Below, in pieces: positions 48,157 through 59,439 of a stretch of 64,000 nt of DNA. Source of the DNA: Amphimedon queenslandica (lineage: Eukaryota; Porifera; Demospongiae; Haplosclerida; Niphatidae); contig NW_003546266.1 of the NCBI RefSeq assembly GCF_000090795.2, forward strand, positions 333,451-397,450. Direction: 5' to 3'. The notes under the pieces were generated by a model that saw only the letters and a list, made by a program, of their open reading frames with translations, did no database searches and had not been told where the DNA came from. The translations under genes were made by a program, and so were the position numbers. Position 1 is the first letter of the stretch. Each line of letters starts with the position of its first letter.

Positions 48157-48664
48157 AGTTAATAAAAGTTATAGTTTTTTGTTACGGCCCCTCTTGGCCT
48201 CGGCTTGCGGCCCCTGCCCCTGCCATTTCTCCTTGGTAGATTGGCACACTATTATGGAATATAATGATAATATTAAGTACATCATAGTAAAGACATACAA
48301 TCTGTCTATTCACAGCCCTCAGCTGGGCTATTATCTGCTGCCTTTGCTGTTGAAGCAAAGGCAGTCCTGGGGCAGGAGGGGCTCCTCCAGGAGGGACCAC
48401 CGGTGCACCTCCAGGAGGGAGCACCTGTGCTCCTTAAGGAGGGAGCACCGATGCTCCTCCAGGAGGGAGCACCGGTGCTCCTCTAAGAGGGAGCTCTGGT
48501 GCCACTCCAGGAGGGAGCACTGGCGGGCCTCCAGCTCTTTGGACTGGGATTGGAAGTGCTGGAGGTGGTGGTGGTGGTGGAGGCCTTCCATCTCCAGCTA
48601 CTGGCGGTGGCGGATGAACTATGTGCTCATCACCATCATCATCCATTATAACGTATGCTAACAA
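48157..48664 (-). pseudogene. Proline-rich protein with AT-hook-like tail
   Basis: The reverse frame starts MLAYVIMDDDGDEH at 48664. It continues with poly-Pro (PPPPPPPP), then about six VLPPGGAP-type repeats and a GLPLLQQQRQQIIAQLRA amphipathic helix. One TAA (about 48434) splits the repeat run. After RAVNRQI a GTATGT donor (near 48297) and an acceptor before GAGAAATGG (near 48230) suggest a ~65-bp intron. In the frame then entered, the tail reads RNGRGRGRKPRPRGA and a stop near 48157, which resembles an AT-hook DNA-binding tail. Function is unknown. It lies divergently upstream of the DUF6589-type gene and could be an accessory gene of that transposon. The low-complexity forward frame here is a shadow. 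Confidence 0.45.
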
Positions 48665-49189
48665 AAAAGAAAATATATTGATAGCTAATTTAATTTTTAA
48701 CTGAACTGACTTCAGTGCTTCTTTAATAAAAGAAAGTTGTAGTAGTTAACTTGAGAGCAAAACGGCAACTGAAATTGTATCAGAATGTAAACTTAAATAG
48801 TTTCAGAACAGGAAATAGATCTTAGTAATGGTCAATAATGATGAATAATTATCAGCTAGGCTATGAATATAATTACTGATTCAAAAATTCAAAACAAAAA
48901 ATAATAAAAATTAATGAATGATATTTTTATAACGCGATAGGTCTTCTTATAGTTTTTATTTCAAAGTTCTTTTCTTCCAGCATTGAACTGATAACTAAGG
49001 CAAAAATTGTAATTATTAATAAGGATTATTAATTAATTAATAATGATGAAAATTATGAGCTAGGCTATAATTAATGATTCAAAAATTCAAAAAAATTAAA
49101 TAAATTTATAAGTTAATTATTAATAATTTTATAATTATTAATAAAAAGGATTATTTATTAATAAAATTTAATAAAAAGTATGGAAAGAA

Positions 49190-49600
49190 GTAAATAAAAA
49201 AATTTCTATTAAATAAGAAAAGTAGCGTTGTCAAAAAATAAAGGAAACAATGGGGTTGAGTTCAACCATAATAATAATTAATAGTTCAACTAATAATTAT
49301 AAACGTTAATTAATAAAAAATAATTCATAAAAATAGTACAAAGATTTGAAACCCTACTTTGCAGAAAATGATAATAGGCAGAAATAGAATTTTAATAATA
49401 ATTATGCCTTTGTACCTAGTGATTGCTCTACTACATTTCTATGATGTAAATTAATTATTGTTAAATATAAATAAAACTTTTCAGCTAGTATTGATGGAAT
49501 AAATTATTGTCATGACAATTAAAACATCTAAATTATAGATAATTATTTGGCTATTGCATTCTTTAATGTTTGTGATTCAGTACAATATCTAAAAAATAAG
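49190..49600 (-). repeat. Dispersed repeat, inverted partner of 45-425
   Basis: The reverse complement matches 45-425 including both MITE flanks. Together with the third MITE at 49715-49862 it creates a local inverted repeat of about 145-bp arms around a ~355-bp loop. No gene is present from 48670 to 49985 apart from these repeats. Confidence 0.72.
49219..49361 (-). mobile_element. MITE with AAGTAGGGTT termini, copy 2
   Basis: Reverse copy of the MITE at 238-388. It has the GTTGAGTTCAACC and AAACCCTACTTTGCAG landmarks. One terminal base differs (GTAGCGTT instead of GTAGGGTT). Confidence 0.65.
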
Positions 49601-49714
49601 TGTATAAGAGTTGTAATTGGACTCGCCACAGTTGTGTAGGAAGCAGTTTGGTTATCAATCTTTCAATAAAATTTGTCATTTTAAAGGAAACAATGCTCCT
49701 TCATAAAATTCTGC

Positions 49715-49862
49715 AAAGTAGGGTTTGAAATCTTTGTACTATTTTTATGAATTGTTATTTTTTATTAATTAACATTTATAATTATTAATTGAACTATTAA
49801 TTATTATTATGGTTAAACTCAACCCTCTTGTTTCTTTTATTTTTTGACAACCCTACTTTTTC
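49715..49862 (+). mobile_element. MITE with AAGTAGGGTT termini, copy 3
   Basis: Forward copy with both termini (AAAGTAGGGTT and CAACCCTACTTTT) and a nearly identical interior. Its outer flanks differ from the other two copies, so this one marks the true MITE ends. It lies about 125 bp upstream of the start of the DUF6589-type gene. Confidence 0.68.
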
Positions 49863-52800
49863 TTATTTAATAGAAATTTTTTTATTTACTTGTTCATAAA
49901 TAGGTTTGTAACTGCTTACAGCCATTGATGGTTTGCCTTTCACACTCTGCGACCCATTGGTTTATAAACCAATAATCACAAGAACATGACAATGAGGTTC
50001 AGGAATGGAGTGAAATGCACTGTTTTGTTACATCAAGTATATCAGTTTGGCCGTCCATCTAATATTTTACTATATGATGATTTTGATGAAAGTGATTGTA
50101 GACATTTAGAAATGACTAGTAATGAAGATCAAGAAGACTTAATTCATAGTATGTTAAAAAACTTCATCATGCATTGTGTTATGTTGTTCGTAGATGTTGT
50201 TGATAAAACAAATGATATGAGAAACATGGCAAAACTGATTCATAATCTTGATATTGATGATTGTGTGGATGACATAGTGCGTAAGATACATTATACCTAT
50301 ACATGTAATTTTTATACTTAATATTTTTAGAAGAGGCAGTACATGTTATTGATGTGAGCAGTGAATGTCATGATGAAGTGGATGGAAGGGTTCAGAACGT
50401 AGATTAAATGGACAATGAAAGCAGGAAACTTTTATGAACTACAGTAGCTTAATCCATGTTTAGGTGAAAAATGGCATGTGTTCAAGATTGTTGGAGATAG
50501 TATGGATTAGAATTTTAGACGATCGTTCCAAGGAGTGGATAGTTAGACTGTGTCACAACATTACTTCCATATGTTGGCAGTAAAGGATTTAATAGATATG
50601 AGCCACGTATCAGAATCGTGAAGCTATTGATATTGCGAAGTTGCTGCCATTGGAGACAGACCATGAATAAATCACAAAGGTATTCAGCATTTTGATTTCA
50701 AGTAAACACTACTAATAGGTTCATTTCAGATGGCTTGTATGAAACATCAAAAGGTTTGAAAATTACAAGATGTTGTTTTACACATTGACAAATATGCAGC
50801 AGCAATGAAAATGAAGTCCATTATTGAGTTATTTATGTACAACAAGTGTATTTTCCTATATTGTGCTACACCAAAAAGCCATAACAATGCTGATGTTTAA
50901 TGCTAGGTTCCACTGGGAATAGAATTCAAGAATGCGAAAAAAATTGATGAAATTTTGCACAATATAAATAACCTGCACAAGTATATACCTGCAGTCCAAG
51001 TTGTGTGCAAAGCTTCACTTCCTAATTGTGACACCTTTGAATATAATGATACCAATATTTGGAAGATTTATTGGTTGCACGAGCTAGAACTGCAGCATAT
51101 ATCAGAGATGATCATGACATTGCTAGTGACAAACTTCACGGCCTTGTATCAATTATCGAAGATTGGCATGCTCGAATTACTTTCATCCAAGTTAGTGGCC
51201 ACAATTGAATTCCATGTGACTATTATTTGGTATAGGTTATCTGGAAGCAATTATACACAACACGGTCTGCTTCTGACAGAGGAACCATTTTTCAATTTAG
51301 AAGTATATTACATAGAACTTATGTACCAATGCTGTAGAAGATTTTCTGAAGTGGTGCTTGTAGGACATGTCATTGCTGCAGCTGAGAAAGTGTATGTGGA
51401 AGGAATGACTATTAATGAAGTGTCTGAGATTATCATCAACAGATTTGTGAAGCTAAAAGCCAAGGTATGTAATAGTATTTATGATGTTGTAAATAATTAT
51501 AATTCCTTTTCTGGTGTAAATACACTTAAATTTAATTTATGCCTATGCCTGTGAGCTACTAGAGTAATCTCTCCATTATCGGGCACACCCACTAATTGGA
51601 CACTGTAACTCACCTTTGAGCTATCTTGCTAGAGTATATTTGATGCCACGAAGTAGAGCTTCTAGATTTGTTAGCATATTCAAGAAACTGACTAACAGTG
51701 TTCTTGATTTTTGTCAGCAAAAAGTTTAAAAGAATAGAATTGGACTACTCTAATATTGGCTCAAAATTTTCTGCGATGGACTTCGCTTCGTAGGAAAAGT
51801 AAACTTTTGTTATCAGCAGATAGGGGTATCATTACACTATTACAGCAGCAAACTACTGCTTCAAATTTTCCTTTATACTTTTGCAATTTGGGTATCTTTA
51901 CCAACACTTATGAAGATGCCTATTTGGACTTTCGTATAATGGGACGCAAATTTTAAAACTTTTTATTGCTTATTTTGCCTGTGGAAAGCTAGCAAAATTT
52001 ATCAGAAGATTCAAAGGCAATGTTTAAGTAATTTAGCAACCTGAATGTATAAGCTATGTTGTCTGTCTTGCAAATTGCAAAGTGCAGCTCGAACTATAAA
52101 GCTGAGCCCCTCCCACATGTAAAACTGCTCATGCTCGATGGCCTTGTGTCTGATCACTCTTATCTCTTTGGTTTGTTATTGAGTGACTTTATTGTGTAGC
52201 AGTTTGTTTGCTTAGCCTTTGTGGAGAGAAAAAGTGCAAGAAAAGGTAGGTATTGACTGCATTGCTACCTTGCAAGTGATGATTACTTTTATACATAGAC
52301 TTCCATGTTTATCAAAGCACTGGGGCTGCATCTCGGGAGCCTATATTGTGTGACTATTGTTTTCATGTAAGTTGCTTTTTGTAGTAGCTTCAATGACATC
52401 AAGCTAATAAGTGAAAGAAAATTATTAATATTAATGATTAGCCTAATAATATCATGTTGTGGTTTCAAATTGGCATTCCTGAGAGTTCATTGTATTAATG
52501 TTAGTGCACTGATTGCAATAATTAATCTGAGCATACTTTTTCTACAAGTGTTTTTTATTTTTCTATTCAGTAGTACATCTTCGGTGCTAAACTAGTACTT
52601 GTTAGCTCTTAAATAATATACTTGTAGTTTATGCTGCATAGAAATTTGTATATGATTAAAAAATACAACTATGTACAGTACAATTTGATTTGAGGGTAGT
52701 TTATTTAAGAATTATTTATGTATTTTTGAATGTTTTTAATTGTAGTATGGTGGCATCAGTTCCACTTTGTGATCGCATATTTCGTGCAAGGAAATACAAA

Positions 52801-54649
52801 CAATCATATTAGTAGTCACATTAGTAGTCCTGCAGCTAGGCCAGGAAGCTACAAAGGCTGGAGTACAAGTGCTTTACATAAAGCCTGTGATTCTGTACAT
52901 GGTGGTATGTCTATCAGGAGGGCTACAAAAGAATATAACATACCAAAGTCAATGCTTTTTGATTATATCAGTGTGAGGGTTGAGTTTGAGGCCAAAAGTG
53001 AGGCAAAGCCATATTAAACAGAGGCTGAAGAGGAGGAGCTTGTCTCATTTCTTAATGGAATGTCTTCCATTGGTTATTCACAAACAATAAACAAAGTTGT
53101 TCAATTGGTTCAAGCTGTTATCACTGAAAGAGGTCTTAATGTGACAGTTACAATGAATTGGTGGCATTCCTTTAAGTCTTGTCATCCAGAACTAGTTCTT
53201 CGATCACCTGAAACCCTAAGTCATGCTCGGTTATTCTGTTAGGGTGATGGAAAGTTATTTTGATTTGCTTGAAACTACTCTAACTGAAGCAGAACTCACA
53301 AATCGCCCCCGTCAAATTTTTAATGCCGATGAGTCTGGGTTTCTCTTGAACCCGAAGGCCCCAAAAATAATAGTCAAAAAAAATTATAAGAATCCAGCAG
53401 TACTTTTAAGTGGAAATAAACGTCCAATTACTGTGTTATGTTGTTGCAGTACAGGTGGCTACTCTATACCCCCTTTTGTTGTATTTGACAGAAAAGTGCT
53501 AAAACCTGAGTTAACCACAGAAGAAGTACCTAGTACTTTTTATGGGCTAAATGATAGTAGGTGGATGGAAACTGAGCTTATTAAAACTTGGTTTTTGCAC
53601 CATTTTTTAGCTTTCGCTCCTCCAGTTCGCCCCTTACTCTTACTCAAAGACGGTCTCTGTAGTCATTTCTCTCCAGTTTTTGTAAATAATGCTGCTGAAG
53701 AGCAGGTTTTAGTTTTTTCTTTCTCCCTCATAGCTCACATAAGACTCAGCCTTTAGACAAAGAAATATTTAGTCCTTCAAAAAGGGCATGGAGAGAAGTA
53801 TGTCATAACTATACTCTGAGTCATCCTGATAAAGTTGTCACTTGCATTCAATTCTCCAGTTAGTTTGGGCAAGCTGGGCACAAGCTATGACACCTCAGAA
53901 TATTATGTCTGGATTTAAGGTCACAGGTGTGTGTCCCGATATTGATAGATATAAAGTTTTCCCAAATTCTCCTTCAGAGCCTTTAACTCTGTGTGAGTGG
54001 ACTGGTCTTATATATATTACATTGCTAACCCCTCTTCATAACAGGACCCCTCACAAATCTAGTGCCACAATGCCAGTAGCCTCTGTGTCTCAATCTGATG
54101 GATCAATATCAGATGATTCTTTGGACTCCCCTCCTTGAAATGCTACCTACACAAGACTGAGTAAACCAGATCCTGAGCAATTTTCAGAAGCTGAAGTAAT
54201 GTTATGTGAAGCGAAAGGAAGGTTACGACATCACAACCGACAAAAGATACAAATTATGGCTATCACTTCAATCTAAACAGCCAGTTTTACCTCAGCCAAT
54301 TTCAAGGCTCTCTAAAGTAATTGCAAGTCTTCCACCAGTAACTAAAAACCCCACTTTTGCACAAAGATCAACAGCTTGAGTAGTTACTAGTAAAGAATGT
54401 AGAAAGGAAATAAATGAAAAGGCAAGAAAGAAGCTAGAAGCACAAAGGGAGAAAGAGGAACGAAAACTGGATCGTGAACGGAAGGAAGAAAGGAAAAAGG
54501 TCGTGGAAGAAAAGAAAAGGGTTCAAGAAGAAAAGAAGAAAATGATAGATGTGAAGAAAAGTTTGCCAGAAGATAATAAGCAACAAAGGAAGCAAGGTAA
54601 ACTATTCATTCTGCTAATGTTTTATGGATGCATTTTTGATTACTTTTAG

Positions 54650-56312
54650 GTAATAATAATGTTGCTCCAACTAGAGCTTGGAGAGGAGCTGTCAATAGTA
54701 CTATAAATACATTATAAATTATTATATTTTCATTGATTATTTTTAGATGATTGTTACTAATATTGCTTCCAGAGGAAATACAGCTGGGAAAGGAGCTGTC
54801 AATAGTAATATAAATACATTATAAATGGTTACATTTTCATTGATTATTCTTAGATGATTCTGTAACTAATATTGCTTCAAGAGGAAATACAGCTTGGAGA
54901 GAAGCTGTCAAAAGTAATATAAATCCATTAAAAATGGTTACATTTTCATTAATTATTTTAGATGATTCTGTTACTAATATTACTTCTAGAGAAACTAGAG
55001 CTGGTAGATGAGCTGTCAATAGTGCCATAAATACATTATAAATGATTGCATTTTCTGTGATTATTTTAGATGATTCTGTTACTATTATTGATTTAAGAGG
55101 CACTAGAGCTGGGAGAGGAGCTGTCAATAGTAATCTAAATGCATTATAAATTTATACTTTTTCATTGATTATTTTAGATGATTCTGTTATTAATATTGCT
55201 TCAAGAGGAACTAGAGTTAGGAGAAGAGCTGTCAATAGTACCATAAATACATTACATTTTCACTGATTATTTTAGATGATTCTGATACTAATATTGATTT
55301 ATAAGAAACTTGAGTTGGGAGAGGAGCTCTCAATGGTAATATAAATACATGATAAATGGTTGCATTTACATTTATCATTTTACATGATTCTGTTACTAAT
55401 ATTGCTTCAACTAGATCTGGGAGAGAAGTTGTCATTAGTAATATAAATGCATTATAAATGGTTACACTTTCAGTGATGATTCTGTTACTAATATTTTTCC
55501 AACTAGAGCTGGGAGAGGAGCTGTCGATAGTAATATCAATGCATTATAAGTGGTTACATTTGCAGTGATTATTTTAGATCATTCTGTTACTAATATTGCT
55601 CCAACTAGTGCTGGGAGAGGAGCTGTCAATAGTAATATAAATGTATTATAAATGGTTACATTTGCATTTCGATGATTCTGTCACTAATATTGCTTTAAAA
55701 GGAACTACAGCTGGGAGAAGAGCTGTCAATAGTACCATAAATACATTGGAAGTATTTGTGACCATAATTGACAAAAGGTACCTTATGGTGGATGTCTATA
55801 TTCATAATTATATCAACCTGTGAGTGCTTTGTTAGACAACCATTGTTTCTAGAAGTTACATAGTAACTTTTTGCATCGTCTGGAGTGTTCTTATTTTTAA
55901 TGGAGCTAAGGAAGGTGGATTTTTTAGGCTACATAGACCAATTTTTTTATCAGCCGTAAGATACCTCTAGTCAATTGTGGTCACATTTACATTTTTATTG
56001 ATTATTTTCGATGATTCTGTTACTGATATTGATTTAAGAGCTGGGAGAGGAGCTGTCAATAGTAAAATAAATGCATTATAAATGGTTATAATTCATTGAT
56101 TATTTTTAGATAATTCTGTTACAAATAATGCAACAACTAGAGCTGGGAGAGGAGCTGTCAATAGTAATATAATATAAATGGTCATATTTTTAGATTATTT
56201 TAGATGATTCTGTTAATAATATTGCTCCAACAGAAACTAGAGCTGGGAGAAGAGCTGTCAATGTCATTATCAATACATTATAATTGGTAACATTTTCATT
56301 TATTATTTTTAG
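54650..56312 (+). repeat. Tandem array of about 13 symmetric mini-exons with tiny introns
   Basis: Each unit is about 100-110 bp. An exon of 60 bp (or 54, 51 or 48 bp) begins after a TTATTTTAG acceptor with ATGATTCTGTTACTAATATT. It ends GAGCTGTCAATA before a GTAATATAAATG-type donor, and the next intron is about 38-49 bp. Exon starts include 54650, 54747, 54854, 54962, 55070, 55178, 55276, 55384, 55578, 55672, 56011, 56110 and 56204. Nearly all exon lengths are multiples of three and both boundaries are phase 1, so any number can be included without shifting frame. The consensus is NDSVTNIASRGTRAGRGAVN. Damage includes a 2-bp deletion in the 54747 unit, stops at 55010 and 55301, and lost acceptors before 55384, 55672 and 56011. 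Confidence 0.8.
55757..55985 (+). mobile_element. MITE with TGTGACCATAATTGAC ends, copy 1
   Basis: A 229-bp element with ends TGTGACCATAATTGACAAAA and its imperfect complement. An inner palindrome AAGTTACATAGTAACTT is shared with the copy at 61424-61655. It is inserted in one intron of the mini-exon array, so it post-dates expansion of that array. It encodes no protein; the superfamily is unknown. Confidence 0.78.
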
Positions 56313-56639
56313 ATAATTCTGTTAACAAAGCTAAAAAAGAGAAGCTATTATTGTCACTGGTGATATATGTACAACTGGATTTATGTACATAGTTAAACTC
56401 TTCATTACTTTTTCAAATGATACCAGAGTTTGTAGCCAAGTTTATGAAATGGAAAGTTGTCAGAGTGGTGATTGTTGTTACTCCTAAGCTACAAATTGGG
56501 TCAATTTTTCTGAATGTGATGATTGGCTGCACTGCATTTGTGCTGAAGTGTCATGCAATAAAGCAAAAAATAAATATTTTGTTTTTATTTGTCGCTTATG
56601 TCAAAGTTATCAATTGTAAAACTTATAATATATGAATAA

Positions 56640-58560
56640 AAACAGTGACAATAATTCAGTTGCAAACTTCGATCTAGTGTTGAATTGACACAGGTGTTTC
56701 TAATGAATTATTTTTAAACATTTAGTTTGCGCAGAGAAATTTTTGAAATTTTATGGTTGCCATGGTGACACTGTGCATAACAACCTTTTAAATAGATTTT
56801 TCCTGTCTTGTGGTGAAGCTACAGGGTCTAAATGGAGTCTATTTATTTTAGCAAAACGAGAGCTTCAAGTAGCTCTTTGTTCCATGTTACTACGACTATC
56901 TGGTCAAAAGTTATGGATCATAAAGGGTGGAACTTACACATGAGTCTTTTAGCTAACTGAAGGTTTTTTCTGAAGTAAAGAACTACTCATAAGGTAGTCA
57001 TATGTAACCCCTTTTCAAGTAGGCTGTTGCTGTACTGCCACGTTTTTGTCTGTTACCATACCAGAGCAAACAGTATAATGGAATGTGGCCACCTGAAGCT
57101 AAGGGTATTTTATGGACATGTACTTAAGAAAGGGGCTCTTACCTTTCTTTTCTTTAATTTAGAGTTCAAGAGTGACATTAAGAGTTTGAATGGGTAAATG
57201 GGATAGTTTAATAGATTTCACAGCTATATTACATGGATATATAATTCTTCAGTGAGGTTTACTTATTCAAAAGAAAAGAAATCTGGGCTGTTATATTACA
57301 AAGGTGACTCTATTTTCTTTATGTGTTCAATTATGACATGGAAACTATGTTATTCAAGGTTTTCCTCTCTTATTTCCTCTCTTATTACCTCTATTCGTCC
57401 CACTCTCCTCCCTATATTCCTCCCACCCTTTATACGTTCTAGTACTTGTGGCATGTCTGATGTCTCATAGCTCTCATTTGTATGCTCCCTCCACTCTACT
57501 AGATTAATAGAAGTAAGCATTACTCTTCTGTCCTTGGCTCTTTTATCTTTCTCTACAAAATAGCATAGCATCGATCACAAAAACACTTGGGATGGACTTC
57601 GTCACTATTCTGCTAAATACCTATTGCAAATTCTTCTTTCATTGGTTCTTTGAACTTTGTGAAACAGCATGACACTTTGTACTGGCCTATTTTTTCTGCC
57701 ACAAAGGCGACAGAGCTTCTTTAACAATGATTCATGTGTCATTTTGAGTGCTATATATTTTGTTAGCAAAAAAGTGGCATGCTAAATTATATTTTGTTAC
57801 AATGAACTACCTTTGTTATCAATTTTGGATAATAGTTACAATTCAAAAAACTTTCCTAAAGCCAGGAAGTCCACTCAAAACCATAAGCAGAAATGAGTTT
57901 ATTTTAGGCAGCTACTTTAGCTAAATGCGCAGTTATTCATAGTACGCATTATATATGCGCAAATGAGCTAGGGGTGTCTTAGGAGACCTTATCTAGGTCT
58001 ATGGAATGTAGTACTGTCATAGCAGCTAGTACTTTGGAGTAATGTCCTTAGCAATACTCTTCTCTTTTGTGATGATTAATTGTCACACCTCACTAACCAA
58101 TGTTGTACCTACTGCAACTATTCTATTTATAAAATAAATGTCCAGTTGAACACCGTGTTGAATGGGAACAGTGGGTGGAGTAAATTATTAGTATAGTAAT
58201 TTATGTTACCATAATTAATCAACTTTAGTCTTTACAAAATAATACTACATTTAAAGGATCATAACAGTTACTAACAAGTTAAACTATAATTTTTTGACCT
58301 TTAAAACTACTTCAATAGCATTTTGTTATAAAAGTCTGAATACAGTGTCTGATTAATGGCGTCACTACACAGTTTCTTCACATGGCTCTATTTTGAACAA
58401 AGAACAAAACTACTTTTACTCACAATTTAGAAGAATAGGACTATTGTGTGGTGGTATCAAATGTTTCAAAATAGTTTGTCGTCTGCTGAGAGCCCATGTA
58501 CAGTGGAAAATATTATTGTCCAGAATTGGGGCCATCCAATATTTTGACATTGAGATGATT
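56640..58560. other. 3' part of the pogo element, no recognised gene
   Basis: After the PHD-like exon the element continues without recognisable coding sequence. A forward frame at 56743-56943 (KFYGCHGDTVHNN start) and a reverse frame at 57350-57571 built of REEIREEI/GRRVGRI-like repeats are unassigned. The second comes from a CTCTTATTTCCTCTCTTATT-type pyrimidine-rich tract and is probably spurious. Confidence 0.45.
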
Positions 58561-59439
58561 TTCTCTGATAACAAAAGATAATTGCTAATGTTTTTGTACT
58601 TTTATGTACCTTATCTCCGTTATCTATCTCATGATAACGGAAGAATTCAGTAGTAACTTCTTCAGAAATGTTACAGTGCCCGATTAGTGGGTGTGTCTAA
58701 TAACAGAGAAATTACTTTAACTCTGATTTTAATTTGGTTCAACTTCTACGATGGGATCAAGGAAGGTAATGGAGAGAGAGTAATATGTATATGGAAGTAT
58801 TTAATGGTCATATTTCGAAAGAATGGCAAAAGGAACAATGCTAAAGAGGCTGCTGCATTACTAATTAGCTGCAACTTAACTTCATCGCAAAGAATAGCAA
58901 CACAAACCATTACGAGTCGTTTTGTAAACTCAAAAGGACGAGCAGGATGCAGCCTTCCTTGTGGCCTTCATATGGAACACCTCAACAGGAGGCTAAAGGG
59001 TATCATTTCAAAATGGAGTCCAATGTACATAGATCATCAAATGAATGTGCAGCTAAGGCAATTGGAATAGTGGATGAAGTTTGCCAATCCTTTGGAGATG
59101 AAATGATGACACAAGTGTGACAAGCATAAAAAGCCTTCCTATGAGAAGGATCTAAATCTAATACAGGATGTCCTCAGGGAAGATCATGTCTTTAGTGTCA
59201 ACACATTTCTAACTGTACAACAATGCATGCTGGAATAAATAAAGAACGACAATGTTGTTGATTGGATCATAGATAATATTATTCCGTTATATGCAAAACA
59301 TCAACAACTGTTTTTAAGTAACTGAATCCCTCCACACATCACAACATGTAGACAACTTTCTTGTTGGTTCCACTTAGTCACTGCACAAAAATTGCTTCAT
59401 TAATACTCCCTTCAACAGAAACTCCTGATGCTCGCATAT

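Larger units (their letters stand above)
52743..56630 (+). pseudogene. Pogo/Tigger transposase with coiled coil, mini-exons and PHD-like finger
   Basis: It starts near MVASVPLCDRIFR (52747). A Psq-type helix-turn-helix follows (HGGMSIRRATKEYNIPKS, 52900), then a CENP-B-like second domain (WWHSFKSCHPEL, 53160). The DDD core has NADESGFLL (about 53325), LLLLKDGLCSHFSP (53640) and, in a shifted frame, QPLDKEIF (53750), so all three aspartates are recoverable. A charged coiled coil (EKARKKLEAQREKEERKLDR onward, 54415-54590) ends at a GTAAAC donor. It leads into the mini-exon array and a last exon with a PHD-like pattern, ECDDWLHCIC ... FICRLC (56510-56600). Breaks between 53017 and 53230 and near 53750 inactivate it. 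C-terminal zinc fingers are known in some pogo-type transposases. Confidence 0.75.
51562..58717 (+). mobile_element. Complete pogo/Tigger-type element, 7,156 bp
   Basis: The left end GAGTAATCTCTCCATTATCG and the right end read inward AAGTAATTTCTCTGTTATTA are inverted repeats of about 46 bp. They share ACACCCACTAAT and GCACTGTAAC-like motifs. A TA dinucleotide flanks each side (51560-51561 and 58718-58719), as expected for Tc1/mariner/pogo elements. It lies in an intron of the DUF6589-type gene. Contents are a 5' leader, transposase, mini-exon array and PHD-like C-terminus. About 2 kb follows (56640-58660) without recognised coding sequence. A further TIR-like motif occurs at about 58338-58365. 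It is unusually long for its class. Confidence 0.82.
49986..59324 (+). pseudogene. DUF6589-type transposon gene split by a pogo insertion
   Basis: Exon 1 (49986-50280) starts MTMRFRNGVK and ends at a GTAAGA donor; its intron is 50 bp (50281-50330, ending TTTTTAG). The next exon continues EEAVHVIDVSSE. After further junctions come KWHVFKIVGDSMD and QHYFHMLAVKDLIDMS (50465-50610), HLHQYVP-like LHKYIPAVQ, and KLHGLVSIIEDWHARIT (51140-51190), then HVIAAAEKVYVEG. A GTATGT donor at 51464 opens the intron in which the pogo element sits. Coding resumes at 58760 with GNGERVICIWKYLM and CGLHMEHLNRRLKG (58955-59000), then DKHKKPSYEKD, ending near 59324. The order matches DUF6589 proteins, which I associate with mobile elements; biochemical role unknown. 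Several stops and frameshifts are present. Confidence 0.65.

Noticed and set aside
48146-48661. Forward frame rich in Arg, Ser and Trp repeats
   Set aside because: It is the complement of the proline-rich reverse frame. The acidic start, the poly-Pro run and the basic tail make sense only on the reverse strand.
54837-55435. Reverse frames with repeated ILVTESSKII motifs
   Set aside because: They are the antisense of the mini-exon array. Splice signals and continuity with the transposase support only the forward strand.
57350-57571. Reverse frame with REEIREEI and GRRVGRI-like runs
   Set aside because: It derives from a short pyrimidine-rich tandem tract and no homologue pattern was recognised.
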